From assembly GCA_037137375.1 (NCBI GenBank), contig JBAXKJ010000001.1, positions 248,001 through 312,000 on the forward strand: a DNA stretch of 64,000 nt. Reading direction: 5' to 3'. The DNA is from CAINVV01 sp037137375. Its GTDB lineage: Bacteria; Bacteroidota; Bacteroidia; Bacteroidales; Prolixibacteraceae. Positions 8,897 through 18,062 of the stretch are shown piece by piece. The number at the start of each line of letters is the position of its first letter. Positions within the stretch are counted from its first letter, which is position 1. The notes beneath the pieces were generated by a model. The model saw only the letters and a program-made list of their open reading frames with translations. It had not been told where the DNA came from and did not search any database. The position numbers and the translations under genes were made by a program.

Positions 8897-9056
8897 ATCT
8901 AAATTGACACTTATCAGGTTTTGTATAAAAACTTATTTGCAATTTCGCAGGAAATCAGATTTATATAATTCAAGTATTAAATTTACAAATTATTTACTCC
9001 TGAAGATTTAGAAACAAAAAATATTTAGTCAATTTCCACAGAAATATATTTCTACA

Positions 9057-10139
9057 ATGAATAAGACACAATTTCATAATATCCATCTTGGTTTTAAGGC
9101 TAAAATGGCTGAATTTGCGGGTTTCGATATGCCCATTGAATATACCGGAATCAAAGATGAACACATGACGGTAAGAAACGGAGTAGGAGTGTTCGATGTT
9201 TCCCATATGGGTGAAATATGGGTAAAAGGACCTACGGCCTTAAAATTTCTGCAAAAAGTTACCTCCAATGACGTGGCTGTTCTGAAACCGGGTCAGGCAC
9301 AATATTCCTGTTTTCCTAATGGCAAGGGTGGTATTGTGGATGATCTGTTGGTCTACTACTTTTCACCGGAGAAATATTTATTGGTGGTGAATGCCTCCAA
9401 TGTAGAGAAAGACTGGAACTGGCTGGTTGAACAGAATGATTCAGGAGCCGAACTTGAAAATGCATCGGACAGGATTTCCCAATTAGCTGTTCAGGGTCCC
9501 AAGGCTACTGAAGTACTTCAGAAACTGACCTCAGTAAATCTGAATGCTATCAAATATTACACCTTCGAAGTGGGGGAGATGGCGGGGGTCAGAGATGTAA
9601 TAATCTCAGCTACTGGTTATACTGGTGCAGGAGGTTTCGAGCTATATTTCGATAACAAGTTCGCCGATCAAATGTGGAATGCAATTTTTGAAGCAGGTAA
9701 AGAGGCCGGAATTAAGCCAATTGGCCTGGCTGCAAGGGATACTTTACGTCTCGAGATGGGCTTTTGTCTTTATGGAAATGATATAGATGATACTACTTCA
9801 CCGATCGAAGCAGGACTTGGATGGATCACAAAATTCAAGGATGATAAGGATTTTATTGATAAGGCTTTCCTGCTTCAGCAAAAAAAGTCAGGTACAAAAA
9901 AGAGACTTTGTGGTTTCGAGATGATCGACCGCGGAATTCCCCGACATGATTATGTCCTTGCAAACTCATCAGGAATACCTATCGGAAGAGTTACATCCGG
10001 TACTCAGTCGCCTATTCTGGAAAAAGGTATCGGAATGGGCTATGTCCCGACAGAACTGGCTGTTCCCGGATGTGAAATCTTTCTCGAAGTTCGTGGCAAA
10101 CTTCTTAAAGCAAAAGTAGTGAAGATGCCTTTTATTTAG
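9057..10139 (+). CDS. gcvT: Glycine cleavage system aminomethyltransferase (T protein)
   Basis: The 360-residue length is typical of the T protein, which moves the aminomethyl carbon from the H protein to tetrahydrofolate, giving 5,10-methylene-THF and ammonia. Family signatures are visible: GFDMPIEY near residue 23, FDVSHMGEI near 48, YTGAGGFELYF near 190, and LAARDTLRLEMGFCLYGND near 223-241. The start is the ATG at 9057, following an AT-rich leader. No other glycine-cleavage gene is adjacent in this window; the next gene, serC, is another serine/glycine metabolism gene but has its own leader. Confidence 0.95.
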   Translation: MNKTQFHNIHLGFKAKMAEFAGFDMPIEYTGIKDEHMTVRNGVGVFDVSHMGEIWVKGPTALKFLQKVTSNDVAVLKPGQAQYSCFPNGKGGIVDDLLVYYFSPEKYLLVVNASNVEKDWNWLVEQNDSGAELENASDRISQLAVQGPKATEVLQKLTSVNLNAIKYYTFEVGEMAGVRDVIISATGYTGAGGFELYFDNKFADQMWNAIFEAGKEAGIKPIGLAARDTLRLEMGFCLYGNDIDDTTSPIEAGLGWITKFKDDKDFIDKAFLLQQKKSGTKKRLCGFEMIDRGIPRHDYVLANSSGIPIGRVTSGTQSPILEKGIGMGYVPTELAVPGCEIFLEVRGKLLKAKVVKMPFI

Positions 10140-10193
10140 ATTGATTCTATATCTGTAGTTTTTGTCATTCCTTAACCTAAAATTAACTGACTT

Positions 10194-10226
10194 TTGTCAT
10201 AAAAAAAGGATATATATATTAATTTC
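10194..10226 (+). promoter_or_regulatory. Candidate promoter of serC with a long leader
   Basis: A TTG at 10194-10196 is followed after 22 bases by TTAATTTC (10219-10226), two mismatches from TAnnTTTG. If used, transcription would begin near 10232, giving a leader of about 114 nt. That leader is AT-rich apart from a GC-rich island at 10298-10314. I could not match the leader to a riboswitch class. Confidence 0.3.
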
Positions 10227-10345
10227 ACCCACACTTTTCAGGGCGTAAGTCCATAAAAAATAATTAGTTAAATATCTATATAATATAAATTTTACCTGTC
10301 CGGCGAGCCCCGGCAATCAAGTCAAACCCATTAAAACTTATTCAG

Positions 10346-11416
10346 ATGAAGAAGCATAATTTTTACGCAGGACCCTCAATTCTTCCGGAATTCACCATTC
10401 AAAAAACAGCTGAGGCAGTGATCAATTTTGCGGGAACAACCCTTTCTGTAATGGAAGTATCACACAGGAGTAAAGAGTTCGTTGCTGTGATGGACCAGGC
10501 TATTGCACTGGTTAAAGAGTTGCTTGAAGTGCCTGAAGGTTACGAGGTTCTTTTTCTACAGGGAGGTGCCAGCACCCAGTTCTATATGGCCCCATACAAC
10601 CTGATGAAAACCAAGGCCGGATACGTCAACACCGGAGTTTGGGCGACAGCAGCCATCAAAGAAGGAAAGTTCTTTGGAGAAGTGGTCGATGTAGCCTCCT
10701 CAAAAGACAAGAATTTCAATTATATCCCTAAGGGTTATGATATTCCTGCTGATCTGGATTACCTCCATATCACTACCAATAATACCATCTTTGGTACAGA
10801 AATGCTTTATGACCTGGATTCACCTGTTCCACTGGTTGCGGATATGTCTTCCGATATTTTCAGTAGAAAGATGGATATTTCCAAATATGCCGTAATCTAT
10901 GCAGGGGCCCAGAAAAATCTTGCTCCGGCGGGTGTGACACTGGTGATCGTCAAGAAGGATGTACTTGGTAAAACCGGTCGTGCCATCCCAACCATGATCA
11001 ACTATCAGACACACATCGAGAAAGAATCCATGTTCAATACTCCTCCTTGTTTGCCTGTATTCGCAGCCCTTCAAACCTTGATTTGGCTGAAAGATAATGG
11101 CGGCATCAAGGTAATGGAAGAAAAGAACATCGCGAAGGCAAAGCTTCTCTACGATGAGATCGACAGAAACGCCATGTTCCAGTGTACCGTTCCAGATCCG
11201 GCAGATCGTTCCAGAATGAACATCACTTTCGTCATGACACCGGGTAATGAGCATTTGGAAAAAGATTTTCAGACCCTGGCCAAAGAAAATAACATTGTAG
11301 GGATCGAAGGTCACCGCAGTGTCGGTGGTTTCAGGGCATCGATCTACAATGCAATGCCTATTGAGAGTGTAGCTGCATTGGTTCAAACCATGAAAGATTT
11401 CGAAGCAAAACAATAA
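10346..11416 (+). CDS. serC: Phosphoserine aminotransferase
   Basis: A 356-residue class V PLP aminotransferase that converts 3-phosphohydroxypyruvate and glutamate to phosphoserine and 2-oxoglutarate, the second step of serine synthesis. It also acts on the related vitamin B6 precursor in many bacteria. The N-terminus KKHNFYAGPSILP, the GGAST motif near residue 73 and AGAQKNLAPAG (Schiff-base Lys190) are diagnostic. The C-terminal EGHRSVGGFRASIYNAMP is the SerC-specific ending. Only one base separates its TAA from the ATG of the DUF1015 gene, so they form one transcript. serA lies 20 kb away. Confidence 0.95.
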   Translation: MKKHNFYAGPSILPEFTIQKTAEAVINFAGTTLSVMEVSHRSKEFVAVMDQAIALVKELLEVPEGYEVLFLQGGASTQFYMAPYNLMKTKAGYVNTGVWATAAIKEGKFFGEVVDVASSKDKNFNYIPKGYDIPADLDYLHITTNNTIFGTEMLYDLDSPVPLVADMSSDIFSRKMDISKYAVIYAGAQKNLAPAGVTLVIVKKDVLGKTGRAIPTMINYQTHIEKESMFNTPPCLPVFAALQTLIWLKDNGGIKVMEEKNIAKAKLLYDEIDRNAMFQCTVPDPADRSRMNITFVMTPGNEHLEKDFQTLAKENNIVGIEGHRSVGGFRASIYNAMPIESVAALVQTMKDFEAKQ

Positions 11417-11417
11417 T

Positions 11418-12665
11418 ATGGCCGTCTTAAAACCCTTCCGGGGACTTCGTCCTCCCGTTGACCTTGCAGCCCGCCTGGCCTCCCGTCCTTATGATGTGCT
11501 TAATTCAGAGGAGGCCCGCCGCGAAGCTGAGGGTAATCCATATTCTCTTTTGCACATCATCAAACCAGAGATCGATCTTCCGGTGAATACCGATGAACAT
11601 GATCAGGTGGTATACCAGAAAGCAGCGGATAATCTGAAGCTTTTTAAAGATAATGGATGGTTGAAGCAGGATGATAAGGAGTTTCTTTATATCTACGCCC
11701 AAACAATGGAAGGCCGCACGCAATACGGCATCGTTGGTTGTGCTTCAGTCGATGATTATCTGAACGGAGTAATAAAAAAACACGAACTTACCAGGAAGGA
11801 TAAGGAAGAAGACCGGATGAAACATGTCAGGATTACGGATGCCAATATGGAGCCCGTATTCTTCGCCTATCCAGCTGTTTCAGATATAGATAAGATCGTT
11901 TCAGCCATTGTTTCTTCTGATAAACCTGTCTATGATTTCGTTGCCGATGATGGTTTTGGCCATCATTTCTGGCTGATTGATGACAGTAACACTATCTCCT
12001 CGCTCGTAACGCTGTTTGCCGCACTTCCGGCTACCTATGTCGCCGATGGCCATCATCGTACGGCCGCAGCCGCATTGGTGGGACAGGAAAAACGGGCAAA
12101 TAATCCTGCCCATCACGGAGACGAAGAATATAATTATTTTCTGGCAGTTCATTTTCCTGACAATCAGCTGAGGATCATAGACTATAACCGCGTTGTAAAG
12201 GATTTGAATGGACTAAGCTCCGCTGAACTACTTATGAAATTGGGCGAAGACTTTGATATTCAAAAAATTGGCGCAGAAATTTATAAACCGGAAGGTCTTC
12301 ATATATTTTCCATGTACCTGGAAGGGGAGTGGTACAAACTGATAGCAAAAGCAGGACGATATAATGATAATGATCCAATAGGGGTCCTGGATGTTACCAT
12401 TCTTTCTGCCCTGGTCCTGGACAAAATCCTTGACATTAAAGATCTGCGGACCGATAAGCGAATAGATTTCGTTGGAGGGATCAGAGGTCTTGGTGAGCTA
12501 AAGAAAAGGGTCGATTCCGGAGAGATGAAAGTGGCTTTTGCACTCTATGCTGTTTCCATGCAACAATTGATCAATATCGCAGATTCCGGAAATATCATGC
12601 CTCCAAAAACGACCTGGTTCGAACCAAAACTCAGATCCGGTTTAGTAGTGCATGAACTGCACTAA
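11418..12665 (+). CDS. DUF1015 family protein
   Basis: A 415-residue soluble protein with DUF1015 hallmarks: FRGLRP near the N-terminus, ARLASRPYDVL, and the central VADGHHRTAAA block (about residue 210), whose His-His-Arg cluster suggests a nucleotide or metal site. I know of no established enzymatic activity for bacterial members. In many Bacteroidota this gene travels with serC and serA, so a role tied to serine synthesis or its regulation is a reasonable inference. It begins one base after serC. A GCGGTC/GACCGC inverted repeat at 12719-12746 lies in the short gap downstream but lacks a T-run. Confidence 0.85.
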   Translation: MAVLKPFRGLRPPVDLAARLASRPYDVLNSEEARREAEGNPYSLLHIIKPEIDLPVNTDEHDQVVYQKAADNLKLFKDNGWLKQDDKEFLYIYAQTMEGRTQYGIVGCASVDDYLNGVIKKHELTRKDKEEDRMKHVRITDANMEPVFFAYPAVSDIDKIVSAIVSSDKPVYDFVADDGFGHHFWLIDDSNTISSLVTLFAALPATYVADGHHRTAAAALVGQEKRANNPAHHGDEEYNYFLAVHFPDNQLRIIDYNRVVKDLNGLSSAELLMKLGEDFDIQKIGAEIYKPEGLHIFSMYLEGEWYKLIAKAGRYNDNDPIGVLDVTILSALVLDKILDIKDLRTDKRIDFVGGIRGLGELKKRVDSGEMKVAFALYAVSMQQLINIADSGNIMPPKTTWFEPKLRSGLVVHELH

Positions 12666-12762
12666 AGATTCGAAGCGTCAGGTCTGCAGTCGTTAGCGTT
12701 TTCGGGTGTTTGGTTTTGGCGGTCTGTGAGCCTTTAAAACGACCGCTGGACATACACAATCT

Positions 12763-13455
12763 CTATTTGTGTCCTTTGTTCAACCGGTAAAGATATGCCA
12801 GGGTTACCTGAATGCCGTTGGTTTGTGAAGGATCATACCCATAATTTTTGCCATCATACAGGTTGGTCAGCGAATAAAAGACTCGTGTATCTAACGCAAG
12901 TGCACCGGCCCTCTTAAAATGACACTCGATTCCAAAACCGCCTGTAAAAAGAAAATCAATGCTGGAGTCGATGGGTTTTCCCCAATAAGGTATTGGCGGT
13001 ATTGCAGAAATACCAGGTGAAGAGGGATTCATCCCCTGACTTTCAGACAAAAGGAAAGCAATTGTGGGTCCCAGGTTTAAGGTAAACCGGAAAGCCCCAC
13101 TTCCCAGGTTGGCATGCGTCATAACTGGGATGTCAAAGTAATTGATCTGATGGAAATAGTTTTGGGTCTCACCGGAAAGTGGTTTTTCTTGCCATCCTTT
13201 CTGTAGATAATTGAATTCCAACTGAATACCAACATGGGGTTCCGAAATCATTCTGAATACCAGTCCGGCAGAGTTGCCCATAAAGACATTCTGATCAACA
13301 TTAGGCTTGAACTTGACCCTGCTAAACACCAAACCTCCCTTGACTCCAAAATAGTATTCCTTGATAAAAGATTCATTCTGGGCGTACAACCTTCCCTGTA
13401 AGACTCCCAGAAGAAGAAAACCCAAACCGATTCTCAATATTAGCTGTTTCATCAT
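12763..13455 (-). CDS. Outer-membrane beta-barrel protein (PorT-like/porin family)
   Basis: A 230-residue protein with a signal peptide (LILRIGLGFLLLGVLQGRLYAQ). The mature part starts with YYFGVKGGLVFSRVKF and continues with alternating hydrophobic strands, such as VGIQLEFNYLQKGW, FDIPVMTH and FRFTLNLGPTIAFLL. This is the pattern of the small Bacteroidota beta-barrels annotated as 'porin family' or PorT-like. The last strand, IQVTLAYLYRL, is a plausible barrel-closing strand. Function is unknown; such proteins range from T9SS accessory factors to general envelope proteins. The second ATG at 13450-13452 is an equally possible start. It is divergent from the yggS-like gene. Confidence 0.75.
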   Translation of the reverse strand: MMKQLILRIGLGFLLLGVLQGRLYAQNESFIKEYYFGVKGGLVFSRVKFKPNVDQNVFMGNSAGLVFRMISEPHVGIQLEFNYLQKGWQEKPLSGETQNYFHQINYFDIPVMTHANLGSGAFRFTLNLGPTIAFLLSESQGMNPSSPGISAIPPIPYWGKPIDSSIDFLFTGGFGIECHFKRAGALALDTRVFYSLTNLYDGKNYGYDPSQTNGIQVTLAYLYRLNKGHK

Positions 13456-13549
13456 AAATAATCACCTGTCCAAAAATGGCATTTTTAATAGTCGGTAAAA
13501 GTAGAAAAATGAATCTCTTTTTGTTAAATTTGAATGCTATTTATTTTCA

Positions 13550-14230
13550 ATGATAATCACAGAAAACCTTAAATATATTAATAGTCAGCTTCCTGTCGGT
13601 GTAAAACTGGTTGCGGTTTCTAAAACCAAGAGTCATGACGAAATAATGGAAGCTTATCAGGCTGGACAACGACGCTTTGGTGAAAACAAGGTACAGGAAC
13701 TATCCTCCAAATGGCAGGTGTTGCCAAAAGATATTGAATGGCACTTTATTGGTCACCTTCAAACCAATAAAGTTAAACAGCTTGTTAGTTATGTGTCTGT
13801 TATTCATAGTGTTGATAGTCTAAAGTTATTATCTGTAATAAGTAAGGAAGCGGAATTAGCCGACAAGATTATCACCGTATTGCTTGAATTTCATATCGCT
13901 TCAGAAGAGAGTAAGTTTGGACTCTCACTCAACGGAGCTATAGAAATACTTGCTTCACCGGAAACAAGGCGGATGAAAAATGTCAGGATTGGAGGTGTAA
14001 TGGGAATGGCTACTTTTACTGAAAATGAGGAGATTATAAAATCTGAATTTGAGCAGCTCAGATCCTACTTCCAACAATTAAAAGCAATGTTTTTTGCAGA
14101 TGATGACCTGTTTTGTGAGATATCAATGGGCATGTCCGATGATTATCCAATTGCTGTTTCAGCTGGGAGTACAATCGTGCGAATCGGAAGCAAAATTTTT
14201 GGAACAAGAAGCTACGGTAATGTTCAATAA
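13550..14230 (+). CDS. YggS/PLPBP-family pyridoxal-phosphate homeostasis protein
   Basis: A 226-residue single-domain fold-III PLP protein. VAVSKTK places the PLP Lys at residue 25. Further conserved blocks are RRFGENKVQEL, WHFIGHLQTNKVK, HSVDSL, SKFGLS, GVMGMA and EISMGMSDDYPIAVSAGSTIVRIGSKIFG. The family binds PLP without catalysing a known reaction and affects B6 and amino-acid balance. The length is normal. Its last 11 bases overlap the start of the giant T9SS cargo gene, so translation of the two may be coupled although their functions are unrelated. Confidence 0.9.
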   Translation: MIITENLKYINSQLPVGVKLVAVSKTKSHDEIMEAYQAGQRRFGENKVQELSSKWQVLPKDIEWHFIGHLQTNKVKQLVSYVSVIHSVDSLKLLSVISKEAELADKIITVLLEFHIASEESKFGLSLNGAIEILASPETRRMKNVRIGGVMGMATFTENEEIIKSEFEQLRSYFQQLKAMFFADDDLFCEISMGMSDDYPIAVSAGSTIVRIGSKIFGTRSYGNVQ

Positions 14231-17200
14231 AGTATTCTTCAAGGGCTCCAATATATGGACATTTAAAAATCTCATTATAGTTATTTTTTTGGTTTTGCCT
14301 TTAATTAGCCGGGCTGTCGATATCACGATCAATCCAAATCAGCCTAACGGTATCACTTACTGTGCGTCTCCGGTCTATATATCTCCGGATTTTACCATGG
14401 ACCCAGCCCTCACAATTACTGGAATGAAAGTTTCAATCAGTTTAGGATACATTCCCGGAGAGGACGAACTTCGATATGTTGGAAAAGTTGGGTCAGTTGT
14501 CGGAATGTGGGATGCTACAATGGGATATATTAAGTTGATAGGGGGGGCAAATATCAATGAGTACATCGCGGCAATGAAACAGATACAATACGTCAACAAA
14601 GCTGTAACCCCAACGAACAAACCACGAATTCTCATTTTCTCTCTCGACGATATAGATTATCTTCCTGAAACACAGCATTTTTATAGATTTATCTCAAATA
14701 AGAATATGTCCTGGACAGCAGCCAGGAATGAGGCAGAAGGACTATCAATGAGATACCATGGATTGCAGGGTTATCTTGCAACCATTACTTCGGCTGCTGA
14801 AAACGCGTTCATCCAGCAAAAAACACAGGGCGTCGGTTGGATCGGAGCCTCAGATGCAGCAGTGGAAGGCGAATGGAGATGGGTGACGGGTCCTGAAGGT
14901 CAGATGGATAGCGGGAAAGGACTGTTGTTTTGGAAGGGCACTGGATATCAGGCCAAAACGGATCCAGTCAATTATGGTGCGGTAAATGGCGCTTATCAAA
15001 ATTGGAATAGATGGAATCAACCTTATACAACTTCTCTTGCCCAAACTACCTGGGAGCCGAATCAATCAGGAAATGAAGATTATGCACATATCACAGTCTT
15101 TCCCACTAATCCGGCGGATTCATATAAATGGAACGACTTACCAGACATTGGGGGTTCCGGAGACTATGTTTCTGCAGGATACCTGATCGAGTATGGAGGG
15201 ATGCCGGGGGATCCCACTATAAGCTTATTGGCTGGCGTTAACTTAAATATCAATACAATATATTTTGCTCCGGTAGCGAACCGGAATCTTACTATTTGTC
15301 AGTACGATACGATACATTTAAATCAACCTGAGACTACCTCTTCCTACCAATGGACACCCGCCATAGGATTATCGAATACCTCCATATCTAACCCGATAGC
15401 AAAACCAAATGTTTCTACCATATATTCCGTAACAGCGACGAAAGGACTTTGCAAAGATTCTGCCACCTTCATTGTGACTGTCAAACCAGCTCCAATCGGC
15501 TCCCTCAAAGATGTTGAAGACATTTGCGCGGGAAAGAAAGTGACGCTTTTCCCTGGCATGATGGGTGGATTTCAATGGGATACAGGAGAGCTAACACCCT
15601 CTATCACCACGGGAAAGGCTGGTTTACATACGGTTACCCTAACCGGGTTTAACGGTTGTAAATCAATCGATTCAGTATTGGTTGCAGTTCATCAATATCC
15701 TAAATTAGATCTTTCCCGGCTCAATTTGGTTACCTGTGGAACGACCGCAACAACTTTGAATATTTCCAGCGATAAAGGATCTATTGTACTGACAAATAAG
15801 TACAATTATCAGATATTTCAGGGAACCAATGTTTCGGTGCCATGGTATGGAGATTTTCCTTTCAATGCGCTGGTGACTGATCCCTTTGGTTGTACAGTAG
15901 ATACTACTGTTACGCTAAGGTTTCATAAAATACCCAAGGTCGATCTGACCATTAATGAAACAGTCTGTTATGGTTACAGTTTGCAAGCCAGTTATTTAGG
16001 AGATGCAACTATACCTGTTTCCAGGTTTACCTGGATTTTTGGCGGCGATACCGTCAGCAATAAACTGGGTCAGGTGACAGAGCAAATTCCCTTAGGAGCG
16101 AATCAGTCTAAAAGAGACCTGGTACTAAATGTCACGGAAGATGGCTGTACCGGGAGTAATTCATTGAAGGATATCCTGGTAATTCCTGATCTTAAATTAT
16201 TTGTTAAGAAATCCTTGCAATGTCAGCCTGTTCCATTTGATTTTTGGGCAACCAATACAGAAAATGTCGTTCAATATGATTGGAATTTCAGCGATGGGTT
16301 GAGTGGTACAGGTAAAGCACTCTCACATTCCTTTGCAAAAGATGGCTATTATGATGTGATGCTTACAGTTACAACCGATAAAGGATGTACCAATACCGCA
16401 AATATCAAGAAGATGGTTTATGTGGCGCCAATTCCAACGGTCCAATTTTCCATTCCATCTGGCGTGTGTTTAAATCCAGGAAAGGACACCTTGACTTTTA
16501 CTGGATCGGCCGATAAAATGGATACTTATTATTGGGACCTCAAAGGATTCGATCCGGCAGAAATAGTTCAATCACCAGATACCACGGCGGGTCCGCTGAT
16601 ATTTAATTTATTGAATAAACCTAAAACGACCTTATCCCTTTATGTTATTTCCCAATATGGCTGCAGAAGTACCACTGAATACCTTGAAGTTAAAAGACGG
16701 CCGGTGTTCACCTTTTCTCCTTTATACAAGGATGGATGTACTCCTTTGGAAGTCAGGTTTAATGCAAAAGCCGGCGATCCGGTAGATCAGTTAAACTTCT
16801 ATTGGGAGTTTGGCGATGGAAATAGTGGTACGGGAGCATCAACAAACAATATTTATTACGTACCTAACAGGGATTATGACTATAAATTGAATGTTTTTTC
16901 TTCCCTAACAGGTTGTTCTGATAGCATCTTTAAACCAAAGTCAATTGTCGTTTATCCTATTCCAACGGTTGCTTTTTCTATACCTTCCGGGATTTGTCTG
17001 AATCCTGGAAAAGATACCCTAAAATACATTGGATCAGGTAATAATAAGGATACCTACTTTTGGAACCTGAAAGGATTTGACCCGGCAGAAATAGTTCAAT
17101 CGCCCGATTCAACGGCTGGTCCGCTGATATTTGATTTAAGGAACAAACCCAAGACCACCTTGTCGCTTTATGTTATCTCCCAATACGGTTGCAGAAGTAC

Positions 17201-18014
17201 GACCGAATCCCTCGAAGTAAAAAGAAGGCCGTTATTTACCTTTTCTCCTTCTATCAGGGATGGTTGTACTCCGATGGAGGTGAAATTTAGGGCATTGGCT
17301 GGTGATCCCGTGGATCAGCTTATCTATCGCTGGGATTTTGGTGACGGAAATAAAGGCGCAGGGGCTTCAGTAAGTAATACCTATTTGGTTCCAAATCGGG
17401 AGCTTGATATAAGACTAAACGTATCTTCTTCCTTGACAGGATGCTCTGACAGTATTTTCCAACCTAAATATATTGTGGTTCATCCTAATCCGGTTGCGGG
17501 GTTTTCAATGGATCGTTCCCTGGTTTACAACGATAATCCAGTAGTTAATTTCACTGATCAGAGCGTAGGTGCTGAAAATATTTACTGGGATTTTGGTGAC
17601 GGGAAACATTCACGATTGAAAGATCCTAAGCATAGTTTTGAAATGGTTGGCAGAAGAAAGGTTTTACAATCAGTTTATAATCAGTTTGAATGCCTGGATA
17701 CTACTTCCAAAACCGTTCTTGTAGCATTTAATAGAATTTTTGCCCCGAATGCATTTTCACCTAATGCCAACACGCATATTGACAGAACTTTCCTGCTTAC
17801 ATCCGCAGGAATTATTGATGAAGGATACCACCTGGTAATTATCAGCCGTTGGAATGACGTTGTTTTCGAGTGCAGAAATGAGATAAAAGGATGGGACGGC
17901 AGAACAATGAAGGGTGATTATGCGCCTGCCGGAAATTATATCTGGATATTGGAATGCACTGATTTTCTTGGACTTCCACATCGACAGACGGGTTCTCTGA
18001 CCTTAGTATATTGA
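14220..18014 (+). CDS. T9SS type-B cargo: C-type-lectin-headed, PKD-repeat giant surface protein
   Basis: I chose the ATG at 14220 (1,264 residues) because a signal peptide follows it (NLIIVIFLVLPLISRAVD); the open frame extends further upstream only inside yggS. A C-type-lectin-like domain spans about residues 153-329, with WTAARNEAE, GWIGASDAAVEGEWRWVTG, WEPNQSGNEDYAHI and KWNDLPD in the expected order. PKD-type domains follow (WNFSDG near 689, then FYWEFGDG, YRWDFGDG and IYWDFGDG), including two near-identical 176-residue modules. Residues 1172-1264, from IFAPNAFSPN to TGSLTLVY, are a gliding-motility-type C-terminal sorting domain (type B, CHU_C). The protein should be exported by Sec and then T9SS to the surface; adhesion or glycan binding is inferred. 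Confidence 0.85.
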   Translation: MFNKVFFKGSNIWTFKNLIIVIFLVLPLISRAVDITINPNQPNGITYCASPVYISPDFTMDPALTITGMKVSISLGYIPGEDELRYVGKVGSVVGMWDATMGYIKLIGGANINEYIAAMKQIQYVNKAVTPTNKPRILIFSLDDIDYLPETQHFYRFISNKNMSWTAARNEAEGLSMRYHGLQGYLATITSAAENAFIQQKTQGVGWIGASDAAVEGEWRWVTGPEGQMDSGKGLLFWKGTGYQAKTDPVNYGAVNGAYQNWNRWNQPYTTSLAQTTWEPNQSGNEDYAHITVFPTNPADSYKWNDLPDIGGSGDYVSAGYLIEYGGMPGDPTISLLAGVNLNINTIYFAPVANRNLTICQYDTIHLNQPETTSSYQWTPAIGLSNTSISNPIAKPNVSTIYSVTATKGLCKDSATFIVTVKPAPIGSLKDVEDICAGKKVTLFPGMMGGFQWDTGELTPSITTGKAGLHTVTLTGFNGCKSIDSVLVAVHQYPKLDLSRLNLVTCGTTATTLNISSDKGSIVLTNKYNYQIFQGTNVSVPWYGDFPFNALVTDPFGCTVDTTVTLRFHKIPKVDLTINETVCYGYSLQASYLGDATIPVSRFTWIFGGDTVSNKLGQVTEQIPLGANQSKRDLVLNVTEDGCTGSNSLKDILVIPDLKLFVKKSLQCQPVPFDFWATNTENVVQYDWNFSDGLSGTGKALSHSFAKDGYYDVMLTVTTDKGCTNTANIKKMVYVAPIPTVQFSIPSGVCLNPGKDTLTFTGSADKMDTYYWDLKGFDPAEIVQSPDTTAGPLIFNLLNKPKTTLSLYVISQYGCRSTTEYLEVKRRPVFTFSPLYKDGCTPLEVRFNAKAGDPVDQLNFYWEFGDGNSGTGASTNNIYYVPNRDYDYKLNVFSSLTGCSDSIFKPKSIVVYPIPTVAFSIPSGICLNPGKDTLKYIGSGNNKDTYFWNLKGFDPAEIVQSPDSTAGPLIFDLRNKPKTTLSLYVISQYGCRSTTESLEVKRRPLFTFSPSIRDGCTPMEVKFRALAGDPVDQLIYRWDFGDGNKGAGASVSNTYLVPNRELDIRLNVSSSLTGCSDSIFQPKYIVVHPNPVAGFSMDRSLVYNDNPVVNFTDQSVGAENIYWDFGDGKHSRLKDPKHSFEMVGRRKVLQSVYNQFECLDTTSKTVLVAFNRIFAPNAFSPNANTHIDRTFLLTSAGIIDEGYHLVIISRWNDVVFECRNEIKGWDGRTMKGDYAPAGNYIWILECTDFLGLPHRQTGSLTLVY
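16431..17486 (+). repeat. Tandem duplication of a 528-bp module in the lectin-headed cargo gene
   Basis: The module starting IPTVQFSIPSG at 16431 is repeated from 16959 (IPTVAFSIPSG), and the next segment begins in phase at 17487, so the period is exactly 528 bases (176 residues). Long stretches such as GFDPAEIVQSPD and TTLSLYVISQYGCRSTTE are identical between the two copies. This indicates a fairly recent in-frame duplication. Confidence 0.85.
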
Positions 18015-18062
18015 TATTTTTTTTTGTTTAACTTTTCACCCGTATTTTTGAAGTCAATAACT

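Noticed and set aside
10227..10345. Possible SAM-II or other riboswitch before serC
   Set aside because: The leader does not show the conserved blocks of SAM-II or of any other class I know; it is kept only as a low-interest leader observation.
10820..11413. 197-residue reverse-strand frame opposite serC
   Set aside because: It lies wholly inside serC, whose family motifs are unambiguous; the antisense translation has no recognisable domain.
12719..12746. GCGGTC/GACCGC inverted repeat after the DUF1015 gene
   Set aside because: No T-run follows on either strand, so I could not call it a terminator.
14094..14219. Longer upstream start for the lectin-headed cargo gene
   Set aside because: The extra 42 residues come from inside yggS in another frame, and a proper signal peptide follows the ATG at 14220.
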